Positions 26,375-36,205 are shown, counted from the stretch's first letter. The stretch: 64,000 bases of DNA from Syntrophomonas wolfei subsp. methylbutyratica (GCF_001570625.1 NZ_BBQT01000006.1:62001-126000); one strand, 5' to 3'. The notes: a model not told the origin generated them from the sequence alone. Program-made: numbers and translations.

Positions 26375-27775
26375 CTATAAGATATAGCGGCTAAGGTCCT
26401 CATCTTCAACTATACGGTCCAGTCTCTCGGCAACATAATCTATATCAATAATCAGCTCCTCCCCCGCCATGTCAGGGGAATTAAAGAGCAGGTCTTCCAA
26501 GAGCTTCTCCATCACCGTATGCAAGCGGCGGGCCCCTATGTCCTCGGTCCGAGAATTAACCTCATAAGCCCTTTCCGCAATATAATCGATAGCTTCCGGG
26601 GTGAAATCCATCGTCAGTTTTTCCGTAGACAACAAAGCTATATATTGTTTAATGAGAGAATTGTTAGGCTCCGTAAGTATCCTCTTCAAATCCTCTTTTT
26701 TCAGGCTTTCCAACTCTACCCGGATGGGAAACCTCCCTTGCAATTCAGGAATCAGATCCGAGGGTTTGGACACATGAAAAGCTCCCGCCGCAATAAACAA
26801 AACATGATCGGTCCGAGCCGGTCCATATTTGGTTATCACCGTTGATCCCTCTACAATAGGCAGTATGTCCCTCTGAACTCCGCCTCGGGATACATCAGGG
26901 CCGTAATTGCTCTCTTTGCTGGCAATTTTGTCTATTTCATCCAGGAAAATAATACCATCCTCTTCGGCCCGTTTGATACCTTCACGGTGAATCTCGTCCA
27001 TATCGAGCAAACGCTGGCTTTCTTCATAGGTTAAAATCCTTCGGGCTTCAGCAATGCTTACTTTTCTTTTTTTCTTATTACGGGGCATAAGGTTTCCTAG
27101 CATATCTTGCAGGTTAATACCCATCTCCTCCACCCCTGAACCGGAAAATATCTCCATGAAAGATGGGTTTTTCTCTTCCACCTCAATTTCAATAATTTCG
27201 TCCTCCAACTCCAAACGATTAATCTTTTGCCTGAGGATTTCTCTTCTTTGGCCGATTTCTCTCCGGCGGCGCTCGCTATCATCATCTGCCTCGTCTCTTT
27301 CCTGCATTGAACCCAGAAGAAGTTCGAAGGGGTTTTTAGGACTCTTGCTCTTCCTTCCATCGAAAGGCAGCAATATATCAACTATCCTCTCTTCGGCCAT
27401 CTGTCGGCCTTTTTGTTCTACGGCAGCCATCTTTTCCTGCTTTACCAGGCGAATTGAAGTCTCCACCAGATCACGAACCATGGAATCAACATCCCGGCCA
27501 ACATATCCCACTTCGGTAAACTTACTGGCTTCTACTTTGATAAAGGGAGCCTTTACCAGCCGGGCTAGGCGCCGGGCAATTTCGGTCTTTCCTACTCCGG
27601 TCGAACCAATCATTATAATGTTCTTTGGGTAGATTTCCTCCCGGAGTTCATCGGCAAGCAATTTCCTGCGATAGCGGTTGCGCAAAGCTATAGCCACCGC
27701 TTTCTTAGCCTCTTGCTGACCAATAATATATTTATCCAATTCTTCGACGATTTCCCGTGGAGTGAGCTTAAACAA
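26375..27775 (-). CDS. hslU: HslU (ClpY), ATPase of the HslUV protease
   Basis: AAA+ unfoldase of 466 aa. Walker [10 protein letters not shown] at 57-65, Walker [13 protein letters not shown] at about 250-261, sensor-2 region with [19 protein letters not shown] near 400, and the I-domain (about 110-235) with GESRTRRRL-like charged linkers. The start is TTG at 27775 after AAGGGGAG. hslV lies 21 bp upstream. With HslV it forms the ATP-dependent protease. Confidence 0.96.
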   Translation of the reverse strand: MFKLTPREIVEELDKYIIGQQEAKKAVAIALRNRYRRKLLADELREEIYPKNIIMIGSTGVGKTEIARRLARLVKAPFIKVEASKFTEVGYVGRDVDSMVRDLVETSIRLVKQEKMAAVEQKGRQMAEERIVDILLPFDGRKSKSPKNPFELLLGSMQERDEADDDSERRRREIGQRREILRQKINRLELEDEIIEIEVEEKNPSFMEIFSGSGVEEMGINLQDMLGNLMPRNKKKRKVSIAEARRILTYEESQRLLDMDEIHREGIKRAEEDGIIFLDEIDKIASKESNYGPDVSRGGVQRDILPIVEGSTVITKYGPARTDHVLFIAAGAFHVSKPSDLIPELQGRFPIRVELESLKKEDLKRILTEPNNSLIKQYIALLSTEKLTMDFTPEAIDYIAERAYEVNSRTEDIGARRLHTVMEKLLEDLLFNSPDMAGEELIIDIDYVAERLDRIVEDEDLSRYIL

Positions 27776-27795
27776 TATGAACTCCCCTTTTATGG

Positions 27796-28332
27796 CTATT
27801 TTTCAATTACTTCAACTGAAATCTGCTCATTGGTATAGACACAGATACCAGAAGCTATTTTTAAGGATTCAACAGCAATTTCCCGGGCATTAAGCTCGCT
27901 GAAAGCATTCAAGGCCCGAGCTGCGGCCAAAGCATAGGCTCCCCCTGAGCCAATAGCCGCTATTCCATCATCAGGTTCTATTAATTCGCCGCTGCCGGAA
28001 ACAATAAAAATCTTCTCCGCATCTGCTACGATCAAGAGGGCTTCAAGGCGGCGAAGAATTCGGTCTGAGCGCCATTCCCTGGCGATTTCCACCGCTGCTT
28101 TACTGAGGTTGCCCCCAGCCTGTTTGAGCTTTTCTTCGAATTTGGCAAAAAGGGTGAAGGCATCAGCTACCGCCCCGGCGAAACCGGCTATTACCTTTCC
28201 CTCATAGAGCCTTCTTATCTTTGTTGCATTTTGTTTCATTATGGTATTCTGACCCAGGGTTACCTGCCCATCGCCAGCTATAGCGGTCTGCTGGCCCTTT
28301 CTAACCGCAATTATGGTGGTTGCTTGAAACAT
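27796..28332 (-). CDS. hslV: HslV (ClpQ), peptidase of the HslUV protease
   Basis: 178 aa proteasome beta-like peptidase. The catalytic N-terminal Thr is in [10 protein letters not shown] (Thr5 or Thr6 by position; processing of the first four residues would expose Thr5). GDGQVTLG and [16 protein letters not shown] are the standard motifs. The B. subtilis homologue uses Ser instead of Thr; this one keeps Thr. ATG 28332 follows GGAGG. Between xerC and hslU as in Bacillus. Confidence 0.95.
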   Translation of the reverse strand: MFQATTIIAVRKGQQTAIAGDGQVTLGQNTIMKQNATKIRRLYEGKVIAGFAGAVADAFTLFAKFEEKLKQAGGNLSKAAVEIAREWRSDRILRRLEALLIVADAEKIFIVSGSGELIEPDDGIAAIGSGGAYALAAARALNAFSELNAREIAVESLKIASGICVYTNEQISVEVIEK

Positions 28333-28336
28333 TATT

Positions 28337-29245
28337 CTACCTCCGTGGATGAGTTTGTTGGTGTATATCTTTTATCTTCTCTCGGCTTAGATGAGTATAT
28401 ATCTGGGTGGTTGACAATTTAACATGGCCCAATAATTCCTGAACGGAGCGGAGATCAGCACCATTGTTCAGCAAATGAGTGGCAAAGGAATGCCGCAGGG
28501 TATGGGGGCTAACTTTTTGATTTATGGCTATAGTTTCCACATATTTGTTTATGATATTGCGGATACTCCTCGTGCTCAGGCGCTGACCGTTTTTGTTGAG
28601 AAATAAAGCTGGAGATGCTTGGCCCTTGGCTTCCAGGTAAACTCTTCCCTGCTGCAGATAGAGAAGTAATGCCTCTCTAGCCTTGCTTCCCAAGGGTACA
28701 ATTCTTTCTTTACCGCCCTTGCCCAGCACCTTTATATAGTCTTCGCCAAAATCAATATCAGGCTTATCAAGATTTGTAAGTTCGCTCACCCGCAGCCCGG
28801 AAGCATAGAGCGTTTCAAGAATAGCCCGGTCTCTTTTGCCGGCTGCCATAGATAGGTCGGGTGCGTTCATCAGCAACTCCATCTCCCTAGTATAAAGAAA
28901 CCTGGGTAACTTCCTCTCCTGTTTGGGTGTAGAAACAGCGGTTATAGGATTGTCTGCCAGTATATTTTCCCGGCATAAAAACTTGATGAAGGATCTGAGA
29001 GCTGCCAGCTTTCGGGCCATAGTAGCACGAGATAAACCCTTTTCCTGCATTTGGGCCAGATACTTTCTAACACTATTGTGGTTAATTAACTCGACACCGA
29101 CTTCCTCTGGATTTATCCCTTTCTTTTGGGATAGAAAAGCAAAAAACTGCGATAAGTCGGTCTTATAACTGGAGAGGGTAAAGTTGGAAGCACTTTTTTC
29201 CACTCGCATATGATTAAGAAATGCTTCGATATATTGAAAAAGCAG
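28337..29245 (-). CDS. xerC: XerC/CodV tyrosine recombinase, probable CTG start
   Basis: Chromosome-dimer resolution recombinase, 302 aa in this model. The catalytic set is complete: Arg in ASGLRVSEL, Lys in GKGGKERIV, His-x-x-Arg in HTLRHSF, His in LLGHVKLS and Tyr in TQIYTHL. The first ATG in frame (29209) would cut into the N-terminal core-binding domain. Upstream, in frame, [12 protein letters not shown] matches the family and begins at CTG 29245, eight nt after AGAGG. No ATG, GTG or TTG exists between the upstream end of the frame and 29209. An E2 repeat follows immediately upstream. Confidence 0.92.
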   Translation of the reverse strand: MLFQYIEAFLNHMRVEKSASNFTLSSYKTDLSQFFAFLSQKKGINPEEVGVELINHNSVRKYLAQMQEKGLSRATMARKLAALRSFIKFLCRENILADNPITAVSTPKQERKLPRFLYTREMELLMNAPDLSMAAGKRDRAILETLYASGLRVSELTNLDKPDIDFGEDYIKVLGKGGKERIVPLGSKAREALLLYLQQGRVYLEAKGQASPALFLNKNGQRLSTRSIRNIINKYVETIAINQKVSPHTLRHSFATHLLNNGADLRSVQELLGHVKLSTTQIYTHLSREKIKDIHQQTHPRR

Positions 29246-29270
29246 GATACTCGCCTCTTTTCTAGAAGCT

Positions 29271-29410
29271 ATAACGAGGTAAAAGATGTCCCCACTCTTT
29301 AAGCAGCTGGGTTCCTATTAAGAAATTAAGAAAACTGGCAACGGTTTCTAGTTCCCCACCTCGTTGCAGAGCTGTGTCAAATCGCTCCTTAGTTTCTTCC
29401 GATACTTAAA
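29271..29410. repeat. E2 repeat, full copy (E2c), inverted relative to E2b
   Basis: Runs from ATAACGAGGT to TTTCTTCCGATACTTAAA, the reverse complement of the E2b layout. An internal ACCTCGTT (about 29370) is inverted to the left end, so both copies share an AACGAGGT pair plus a TTCTTCCGAT end. It fills the spacer between trmFO and xerC. Confidence 0.7.
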
Positions 29411-29442
29411 AAAATGCTAGCATAATAACCTTTACTTTACAA

Positions 29443-30753
29443 CTAGTTTAACAAAGATTCTGAAAATTCACCCATTTTATTCAACGCTCGCTCTACATAG
29501 GCCAGATACCTTTGGACCTTATCTTTTATGGGCGGTTCCATTGGCGGCAAAAGACCAAAGTTAGCATTCATCGGTTGGAAATCCTGGCAGGAAGAACTGC
29601 TGATGAAGTCGAGAAGCGCTCCAATAATGGTAGCTTTATGCGGGGTTAAGAGCGCTTTCCCCTGCAGCTGCCTGGCCGCATTGATTCCCGCTATAATTCC
29701 GGTAGCAGCTGACTCCATATAACCTTCAACTCCGGTAATCTGGCCGGCAAAGAAGATTTCCGGCCTCTTTTTACATTGCAGGCTGGGCCATAAAAGCTTC
29801 GGACTATTAATGTAGGTATTGCGATGCATAACCCCATAGCGTACAAACTCCGCCTGTTCCAAGCCGGGTATCAAACGAATAATTCGATCCTGTTCCCCCC
29901 AGCGCATACGGGTTTGAAAGCCAACCATCCCATAAATTGTCCCGGCTTTATCTTCCTGCCGTAGTTGCAACACGGCATAAGCCCTCTTAGAGCTCCCCGG
30001 AATCTCTAAACCCACTGGTCTCATAGGACCATACCTTAATGCATCCTTGCCCCGGCGGGCTAAAACCTCCACCGGCATACAAGCATTAAAAAAAAGGCTC
30101 TTGTCAATACTGTGTCCGGCCATAATATCAGCATTTATTAAATTCTCATAAAAGCTTTCATATTCTTCACGATCCAGGGGACAGTTCAGGTAATCCGCAC
30201 TCCCTTTACCATAACGGGAAGCCCGGAAAATCTTATTCATGTCCAAACTATCCGCGCTAATGCTCGGGGCCACTGCGTCATAGAAAAAGAGGTTTTCCTC
30301 TCCGGTAATCCGCCTTAAATCAGCCGCCAAAGCCTCCGAGGTTAGCGGGCCGGAAGCTACAATAGATAATTCCCCTGTCGGCACTCTGTTTACCTCCTCC
30401 CGGCATAATTCAATGCTGGGACAGGCAAGAATCGCCTGGCTCACCAACCCGGCAAAAAGCTCCCGGTCTACTGCCAGAGCAGATCCTGCAGGTACCCTGG
30501 CTTTTTCCGCACAGCTTAGCAAGAGGGAGCCCAGGATTCTCATTTCTCTTTTTAATAAACCCTGAGCGGTATTGGGCTGATCGGATTTTAGGGAATTACT
30601 GCAAACCAGTTCCCCTAAATCTGCCGTTCTATGTACAGCCGTGGCTTTTTGTGGCCGCATTTCCCAGAGCCGGACTCTAATACCCTTTTGTGCCAAATAA
30701 TACGCTGCCTCACAACCCGCCAATCCTCCACCGATTACATTAACCTGCTGCAA
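29443..30753 (-). CDS. trmFO: TrmFO, folate/FAD-dependent tRNA (m5U54) methyltransferase
   Basis: 436 aa; makes ribothymidine at position 54 of tRNA using methylene-tetrahydrofolate and FADH2. FAD-binding GGGLAGCEAAYYLA at about 8-21, GELVCSNSLKSD and the C-terminal TGVEGYMESAATGIIAGINAAR are diagnostic. The start is TTG at 30753 overlapping the topA stop region, after GGGGGG. Gene order topA-trmFO-xerC as in Bacillus (gid). Confidence 0.96.
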   Translation of the reverse strand: MQQVNVIGGGLAGCEAAYYLAQKGIRVRLWEMRPQKATAVHRTADLGELVCSNSLKSDQPNTAQGLLKREMRILGSLLLSCAEKARVPAGSALAVDRELFAGLVSQAILACPSIELCREEVNRVPTGELSIVASGPLTSEALAADLRRITGEENLFFYDAVAPSISADSLDMNKIFRASRYGKGSADYLNCPLDREEYESFYENLINADIMAGHSIDKSLFFNACMPVEVLARRGKDALRYGPMRPVGLEIPGSSKRAYAVLQLRQEDKAGTIYGMVGFQTRMRWGEQDRIIRLIPGLEQAEFVRYGVMHRNTYINSPKLLWPSLQCKKRPEIFFAGQITGVEGYMESAATGIIAGINAARQLQGKALLTPHKATIIGALLDFISSSSCQDFQPMNANFGLLPPMEPPIKDKVQRYLAYVERALNKMGEFSESLLN

Positions 30754-30754
30754 A

Positions 30755-32839
30755 TCAACCCCCCATTTCCACCTTCTGCTTGCAAGCGGGATTCTGGCAA
30801 ATCTGTGTAGCTTCTTTCTTTTTATTGAACTTTTCTACTATCGCGTCTCCACAATGGGGACAAATTTTCCCCGTTGGTTTATCCCAGGAGCGGAAGTTAC
30901 ACTGGGGATAATTGCTGCAACCATAAAAAGTCCGGCCTTTTTTGCTTTTCAAAGCCACTATAGAGCCCTGGCAAAGAGGGCATTTTAGTCCCAATTCCTG
31001 ATTTATTGATTGAGTATGGCGGCATTCAGGAAAACCCGAGCAAGCCATGAATTTACCGAATCGACCGTGTTTTATTAGCATCGGCCTGCCACATTGCGGG
31101 CATTCTTTACCGGCCTCTTCATCCTTGATCTCAATCTTTTGGGCCAGCTCACGGGCCTTCTCCAGGTCAGAGTGAAACGGCTCATAAAAATCCCTTACCA
31201 CCTTTTTCCAATCCAGTTTGCCTTCCTCCACCAGATCCAATTCGCCTTCCATCCGGGCGGTAAATTCCAGATCAAGGATATTGGCAAAATGCTCCTTGAG
31301 TAAATCCACTACAATAAAGCCCAGTTCTGTGGGAATAAACTGCCGATTCTGCCTTTCCACATAATTACGCTTTAAAATAGTATCGATGGTAGGAGCATAA
31401 GTACTGGGACGACCCACATTTTTTTCTTCCAGCAATTTAATTAGACTGGCCTCACTAAAGCGGGGTGGAGGTTGCGTAAAATGCTGCTCCGGCTTTAACT
31501 CATGCAGTGCTAGCTCTTCTCCCTTTTTAAGCTCTGGGATATTATTCTTTGGCTCTTCTTCTTCATTATCGTTGTAGACTTTTTTGTAGCCAATAAATTT
31601 AAGCTGTGATGAACTGGCTCTGAAACCGTAATCTCCAGCCGAGATGTCTACCGTCAAGCTATCATAGACCGCAGGGGTCATTTGACTGGAAACAAAGCGG
31701 TTCCATATTAATTGATATAAGCGATACTGATCCCGGCTTAAAAACGCCTTTACACTCTCCGGGGTCCGCTGGATGGAAGTTGGGCGAATAGCTTCATGGG
31801 CATCCTGAGCTGATTTTCTACTCTTATATTCATTGGGTTTAACCGGAACATATTCCGCTCCGAAGGTAGAACTAATAAAGTCCAGGGCTTCCATTTGCGC
31901 CGAGCTGGCCACCCGGGTAGAATCAGTTCTGAGATAGGTAATTAATCCTACCGTTCCCTCTTTTCCGATTTCCAATCCTTCATATAATTCCTGGGCTACC
32001 CGCATAGTACGGTTGGAAAAGAAATTAAGTCTTCGGGAAGCTTCCTGCTGCAGTGTACTGGTAATGAACGGGGGGTTGGGGTTCTTGCGTTTTTCCTTTC
32101 TTTCCACTTTGAGCACAGTGAAGCTGACACCTTGAAGGTATTCTCCTATAGCTGCAACTTCTTTTTCATTGTTGATTTCGATTTTCTTCCCCTGGCAGCT
32201 GGCCAGGCGAGCAGTAAATTGGCTATTCTTGCTCCTGGCAGCATCAAAAATGGCATCTATGGTCCAATATTCCTGGGGAATAAAGTTCTTTATTTCCTCT
32301 TCCCGATCACAGATTAATTTTAAAGCCACTGATTGCACCCTGCCCGCACTCAGGCCCTTGCGAATCTTACTCCAAAGCAAAGGGCTCAGGTTGTAGCCTA
32401 CCAGGCGGTCCAAAACCCGGCGGGCCTGCTGGGCATTCACCCGGCTTAAATCCACCGGGCGCGAATTTTTAATGGCCTTTTTTACCGCCTCACGGGTAAT
32501 CTCATGGAATTCAATCCGGCAATTCTCCTCCGGCGGAATTTTCATGGCATTCTGCAGATGCCAGGCTATAGCTTCTCCTTCACGGTCAGGGTCGGTAGCC
32601 AGTAAAACGCGACCGGCTTTTTGTGATTCGTCCTTAATCTCCTTCAGGATGTCTCCTTTGCCCCGAATAGTAATATACTGGGGTTCAAAATCATTCTCCA
32701 CATCGACTCCCAATTTGCTCTTGGGCAAGTCGCGAACATGCCCCACCGATGCTTTTATTTTATAGCCCTTGCCCAGAAATTTTCCTAAGGTTCTGGCTTT
32801 GGCCGCCGATTCCACAATAAGCAGTGTATTTCCTGCCAA
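30755..32839 (-). CDS. topA: TopA, DNA topoisomerase I
   Basis: Type IA topoisomerase, 694 aa. TOPRIM domain: IVESAAKA at 8-15 and DPDREGEA at 83-90. Active-site Tyr302 is in TYLRTDS. Three C-terminal zinc-ribbon units (about 575-690) begin CPQCGRP, CPLCQGS and CPHCGDA. The start is TTG at 32839 after GAGAGGTG. It removes negative supercoils behind RNA polymerase. Confidence 0.97.
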   Translation of the reverse strand: MAGNTLLIVESAAKARTLGKFLGKGYKIKASVGHVRDLPKSKLGVDVENDFEPQYITIRGKGDILKEIKDESQKAGRVLLATDPDREGEAIAWHLQNAMKIPPEENCRIEFHEITREAVKKAIKNSRPVDLSRVNAQQARRVLDRLVGYNLSPLLWSKIRKGLSAGRVQSVALKLICDREEEIKNFIPQEYWTIDAIFDAARSKNSQFTARLASCQGKKIEINNEKEVAAIGEYLQGVSFTVLKVERKEKRKNPNPPFITSTLQQEASRRLNFFSNRTMRVAQELYEGLEIGKEGTVGLITYLRTDSTRVASSAQMEALDFISSTFGAEYVPVKPNEYKSRKSAQDAHEAIRPTSIQRTPESVKAFLSRDQYRLYQLIWNRFVSSQMTPAVYDSLTVDISAGDYGFRASSSQLKFIGYKKVYNDNEEEEPKNNIPELKKGEELALHELKPEQHFTQPPPRFSEASLIKLLEEKNVGRPSTYAPTIDTILKRNYVERQNRQFIPTELGFIVVDLLKEHFANILDLEFTARMEGELDLVEEGKLDWKKVVRDFYEPFHSDLEKARELAQKIEIKDEEAGKECPQCGRPMLIKHGRFGKFMACSGFPECRHTQSINQELGLKCPLCQGSIVALKSKKGRTFYGCSNYPQCNFRSWDKPTGKICPHCGDAIVEKFNKKKEATQICQNPACKQKVEMGG

Positions 32840-32862
32840 AAATAATCACCTCTCCATAATTT

Positions 32863-32887
32863 AAAAGTGAGTAGTGAACTCACTTTT
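32863..32887. terminator. Dyad between dprA and topA, possible terminator
   Basis: AAAAGTGAGT (32863-32872) and ACTCACTTTT (32878-32887) form a perfect 10-bp stem with a 5-nt loop. On either strand the stem ends in TTTT. It is in the short dprA-topA gap, so it may partly end dprA transcription. Confidence 0.5.
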
Positions 32888-32951
32888 CACCGGTAGTTGT
32901 GGCCCCTGGCTATAAGGGGTTCCACTGCAAAAATTAATACATACTGTATAG

Positions 32952-34040
32952 TCATACTTTAACATAGTAATTGCCCGGCAAAGACTTTACTATGCCTGCC
33001 AATTCCAGTTTTAATAAAAGGCGGCTGAGTTCCCCTATGCTAAAACCGGTACTGGCTATTATATCATCAAAAAGCAGGGGGTCTTCAGCCAGGCAGTTTA
33101 CAACGACTTTTTCCTGCTCATCCAGAAAAAGCAATTGCTCCTGCAGCGGAAGCTCTTTTTCCGGTATTGTGATATCATAATACTCCTCAATAATATCTTC
33201 AACCCCTGTAATCAATTTGGCCCCTTGTTTGATTAGATTATTAGCCCCCATACTGCTTTCCCGGTTAATCGGCCCGGGAACGGCAAAAACATCCCTTCCC
33301 TGCTCCAAAGCATAATCTGCTGTAATCAAAGCCCCACTTTTGGCCCGGGCTTCGACCACAACCACCCCCCGGCTTATACCGGATATTATGCGGTTGCGCA
33401 TGGGAAAATTCCCCGGTTCAGGGTTGGTGTCCAGGGGAAACTCGCTGATAACCACTCCTTGCTCAATTATTTCATGAAATAAGCGCTTATTGCTCCGGGG
33501 GTAAATAATATTAAGACCGCTCCCCAATACTGCTATGGTTTTGCCCCCGGCATCAAGAGCTCCACGATGAGCTTCCGTGTCAATCCCCCGGGCCATGCCA
33601 CTTACCACACTTATCCCCCGTGCAGCCAGTTGGCGGACCAGTTTCCTGGCTGTAGTCCGGCCATAATCACTGGCCGCCCGGGAGCCAACAACAGCCAGAC
33701 AGATTTTTTCAATACAATCCATATTACCCTGAAAATAAAGCAGCATCGGTGGATTATAAATATTTCCTAAACTTGATGGATAGGAGGATTCCTCAAAACT
33801 CACCGGGTTAATCCCCTCATTCTCCAGCCGCTCCAAATAGAATAATATACTACTATGCTGGCGCTGGGAAATAATAGCCTGAGCTATTTCGCTATTGAGC
33901 AGCGCATACAAGCGAGATGAATCCGATTTCAGGCAGTTTTCAAAACTGCCAAAACTATCTTTTATTTTCCAAAGGCTTCTGCTGCCTATTCCTTTAATGG
34001 CATGAAGAAAACACAAAGCTGCTTTTTCCGTTCTTATCAT
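32952..34040 (-). CDS. dprA: DprA (Smf), DNA-processing protein
   Basis: 362 aa. The Rossmann-like core has AVVGSRAASDYGR (about 115-127), SGMARGIDTEAHRGAL and GSGLNIIYPR, the DprA signatures; N-terminal SAM-like helices and a C-terminal winged helix (about 300-360) are present. It loads RecA on incoming single-stranded DNA. ATG 34040 after TAGGAG. Divergent from the small genes at 34326. Confidence 0.95.
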   Translation of the reverse strand: MIRTEKAALCFLHAIKGIGSRSLWKIKDSFGSFENCLKSDSSRLYALLNSEIAQAIISQRQHSSILFYLERLENEGINPVSFEESSYPSSLGNIYNPPMLLYFQGNMDCIEKICLAVVGSRAASDYGRTTARKLVRQLAARGISVVSGMARGIDTEAHRGALDAGGKTIAVLGSGLNIIYPRSNKRLFHEIIEQGVVISEFPLDTNPEPGNFPMRNRIISGISRGVVVVEARAKSGALITADYALEQGRDVFAVPGPINRESSMGANNLIKQGAKLITGVEDIIEEYYDITIPEKELPLQEQLLFLDEQEKVVVNCLAEDPLLFDDIIASTGFSIGELSRLLLKLELAGIVKSLPGNYYVKV

Positions 34041-34325
34041 AATCTGCTCCTAATTTATGGACATCCATCAGACAACAGCTATGGGAAAAAATCCTAAAGC
34101 CATTGATAACATAAAAATACGTTCTTGGCAAGAGTATATCCCGGCTGCTTCTTGTTTCCAAGACTAAGAAAAGCACTGTTGTCGCAGAATAATCACTATT
34201 ACAGTGGAGTGATAATAAACATTTCTATTTTTTCCAAGCAACCGTGGGATTATTTACTGTCTTAGAAGCTTTCTTAGGCGGGAAAAATAGCAATGAAGGT
34301 TAATAATTTAAGGGAGGTTTTATTC
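34041..34325. other. Divergent spacer dprA / small plus-strand genes
   Basis: 285 bp with no gene. It must contain promoters for both directions unless the small genes are read from elsewhere; I see no match good enough to name. Confidence 0.4.
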
Positions 34326-34520
34326 ATGTTGGCTGATCTAATGGATAGAAGAAATTCATTTGCCAAGAAGCTTATGCGCCAGGACAAAGTTGATCCGGGA
34401 ACCTTTAGTTTTATGGAGCCAGGTTGGTGGGCATTGCATGCTGTCTCTATCGCTGGAGTCTATATGCTGGGCCATAATCTGGCCAAAAGCATTCAGCATC
34501 AACACAATTATGATGAGTAA
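34326..34520 (+). CDS. Small membrane protein of unknown function (64 aa)
   Basis: I do not recognise it. ATG 34326 is 8 nt after AGGGAGG, better placed than an upstream ATG at 34293. The chain has a charged N-terminal third (LMDRRNSFAKKLMRQDKVDP) and one hydrophobic stretch from PGWWALH to MLGHNLA (about 32-52), so one membrane segment is likely. The end is His/Gln-rich. One of only two plus-strand genes in the window; overlaps the next one by 8 bp. Confidence 0.7.
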   Translation: MLADLMDRRNSFAKKLMRQDKVDPGTFSFMEPGWWALHAVSIAGVYMLGHNLAKSIQHQHNYDE

Positions 34521-34683
34521 AACAGGGAACTATGAGAATCCAGAAATCAGTTCTGGAAAAACCTTTATGCGGAAGGAAGAAATAAATGATGAGGGAGTCT
34601 TTGCAGAAACCTGGCTTCCGCTAGGAGATCACAAGGAAATCGATCTTTGGCATCTATTGAAGCAAAATCGCATAAGAATCTAA
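34513..34683 (+). CDS. Small soluble protein of unknown function (56 aa)
   Basis: Not recognised. ATG 34513 lies inside the last codons of the preceding gene (overlap ATGAGTAA) and has no ribosome site of its own, so it would depend on translational coupling. The product is hydrophilic and acidic-basic mixed (EEINDEGVFAETWLPLGD, then DLWHLLKQNRIRI). Ends just before a dyad shared with the convergent methyltransferase gene. Confidence 0.55.
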   Translation: MSKTGNYENPEISSGKTFMRKEEINDEGVFAETWLPLGDHKEIDLWHLLKQNRIRI

Positions 34684-34684
34684 A

Positions 34685-34727
34685 CAAATAGGGGGATGGT
34701 TAAGTGAAAGCCGTCCCCTTATTTGCA
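34685..34727. terminator. Dyad between convergent genes
   Basis: CAAATAGGGG at the left and CCCCTTATTTG at the right pair with one bulged T. It spans the ends of the plus-strand small gene and the minus-strand methyltransferase, whose stop codon (34719-34721) is inside it. Possibly a two-way terminator, though U-tracts are short. Confidence 0.45.
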
Positions 34728-36098
34728 TCCTGAAAATGCAAAACTTTTTATTATCGAATGACCAAAGATATCATAGCTTTTTATGGCCATGCGATACTCC
34801 TTTTGTTTAGGTAATAGAATACTTAACTGCAGCGGTAAAGGCAGATTATAATCAGGCTTTTCTCTAATAACTTGTAATTGCGAAGAAAAACAGCCATCAT
34901 AATCCCAATCCAGTTCCCAAAAATCAAGGCAGGAGACAAAATTCCGATTTTCAAAAGGAAAAAGAGGAGAATCATAGCGGGAAATCCCTAACTTGACCAT
35001 AGCCTGCTTCTCATCATAAGAACAAACTTCTGGTACTATTAAATCCAATATTCCTTGTTTTTGCCCTTCACTGCCTTCATCGATCAATTCTGTTATCTGA
35101 AAGGGACGAGCCTTTTTTCTGAGCAAACGATAACGGCTGCTTTGTATGGCTAATTTGCTGCTATCACAAGATATCCAGGATCTGTTCATTTCTTCACAGG
35201 CTTCGGCCGTAGTTCCGGAGCCAGCATAAAAGTCGGCTGCCAAATCCCCAGGATTAGAAGCGGATGCTATTATTCTTTTTAATAAAGCTAACGGTTTTTG
35301 AGTAGGAAATTTCAAGTTCTCTCGGGCAGTAGGGCTAAGTATCTTATTTATATCTACCCACCAATCCTGCAAAAGCGCGCCTTCTTTATGCAATTTATAT
35401 TTCTTGCCCTTAACCCTGGTAAGTCCCCTCTGCAAGGTTCCTTCGGTATACGGCCGGTACTGGGGGTTAAAAGTATAATCTTTTCCTTTGCCATACCATA
35501 GAATCTGGTCATGTTTACGATGAAAATGCCTCCTGGTTCCACTTCCTCCCCCATAACACCAGATAATCTCATTGATAAAATTATCACTGGAAAAAACCTC
35601 GTCCAGCAATATTTTGACATAATGGCTGCTGTGCCAATCCAGGTGGACAAAGATGCTCCCCTGCTCCGAAAGCAGCATTTTCATAAGCTTCAATCGCTTA
35701 TAGATCTGCTGCAGGTAGGAAACTAAATCTTCATCCCGATCCTTAAAGGCCAATCTTTCTATAAAATATTTTTGACCCTGATGTTCTACGCTTATCCGGG
35801 AATTATAGTTGCTATTGCTTAGATAAGGCGGGTCAATGTATATGAGGTCTATTTTCCCCGCAAAGCCTTGCTGCAATAAGAGATTAAGAACAGCCAAATT
35901 ATCCCCTTGGTACATGCGATTCAATGAAGCTGGTTCCAACTGTGGCACATTATCCAGCCTTTCACCAAACAAATTATTGCTCTGAAACAAAGGGTGGGGA
36001 TAAACCACTTCTACCCTGCTGCCATATTCAAGCGGTCTTTCTATAAGCTCATTCTCTTTACCTTCCCATACCAACCTTACCCCGGAAAGAGATTCCAT
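34719..36098 (-). CDS. Site-specific DNA adenine methyltransferase (Mod-like, beta class)
   Basis: 459 aa. Motif IV LIYIDPPYLSN (about 85-95, the DPPY catalytic motif for N6-adenine) comes before motif I DFYAGSGTTAE (about 285-296), the order of beta-class enzymes such as type III Mod subunits. The region between them is the likely target-recognition part, and the C-terminal about 110 residues resemble nothing I can name. No restriction gene is next to it, so it may be an orphan methylase. R repeat material lies just upstream of its start and topA/dprA-type core genes lie on the other side. ATG 36098 after AGAAGGGG. Confidence 0.88.
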   Translation of the reverse strand: MESLSGVRLVWEGKENELIERPLEYGSRVEVVYPHPLFQSNNLFGERLDNVPQLEPASLNRMYQGDNLAVLNLLLQQGFAGKIDLIYIDPPYLSNSNYNSRISVEHQGQKYFIERLAFKDRDEDLVSYLQQIYKRLKLMKMLLSEQGSIFVHLDWHSSHYVKILLDEVFSSDNFINEIIWCYGGGSGTRRHFHRKHDQILWYGKGKDYTFNPQYRPYTEGTLQRGLTRVKGKKYKLHKEGALLQDWWVDINKILSPTARENLKFPTQKPLALLKRIIASASNPGDLAADFYAGSGTTAEACEEMNRSWISCDSSKLAIQSSRYRLLRKKARPFQITELIDEGSEGQKQGILDLIVPEVCSYDEKQAMVKLGISRYDSPLFPFENRNFVSCLDFWELDWDYDGCFSSQLQVIREKPDYNLPLPLQLSILLPKQKEYRMAIKSYDIFGHSIIKSFAFSGCK

Positions 36099-36123
36099 CT
36101 CAATGTCCCCTTCTAGCTATTGT

Positions 36124-36205
36124 AACCCCTTTTGTTGCATAAGGGTTGCATAAATATACAAAGCGAGCGTTGGCGGGCGGTATATTTATGCAAACATATA
36201 TCATA
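36124..36205. repeat. R-family fragment with internal deletion
   Basis: Contains CCCCTTTTGTTGCATAAGGG and the AAAGCGAGCGTTGGCG phrase of the left part of R elements, then jumps to ATATTTATGCAAAC as at the right end. Most of the middle is missing. It precedes the complete R2 copy by about 70 bp. Confidence 0.6.
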
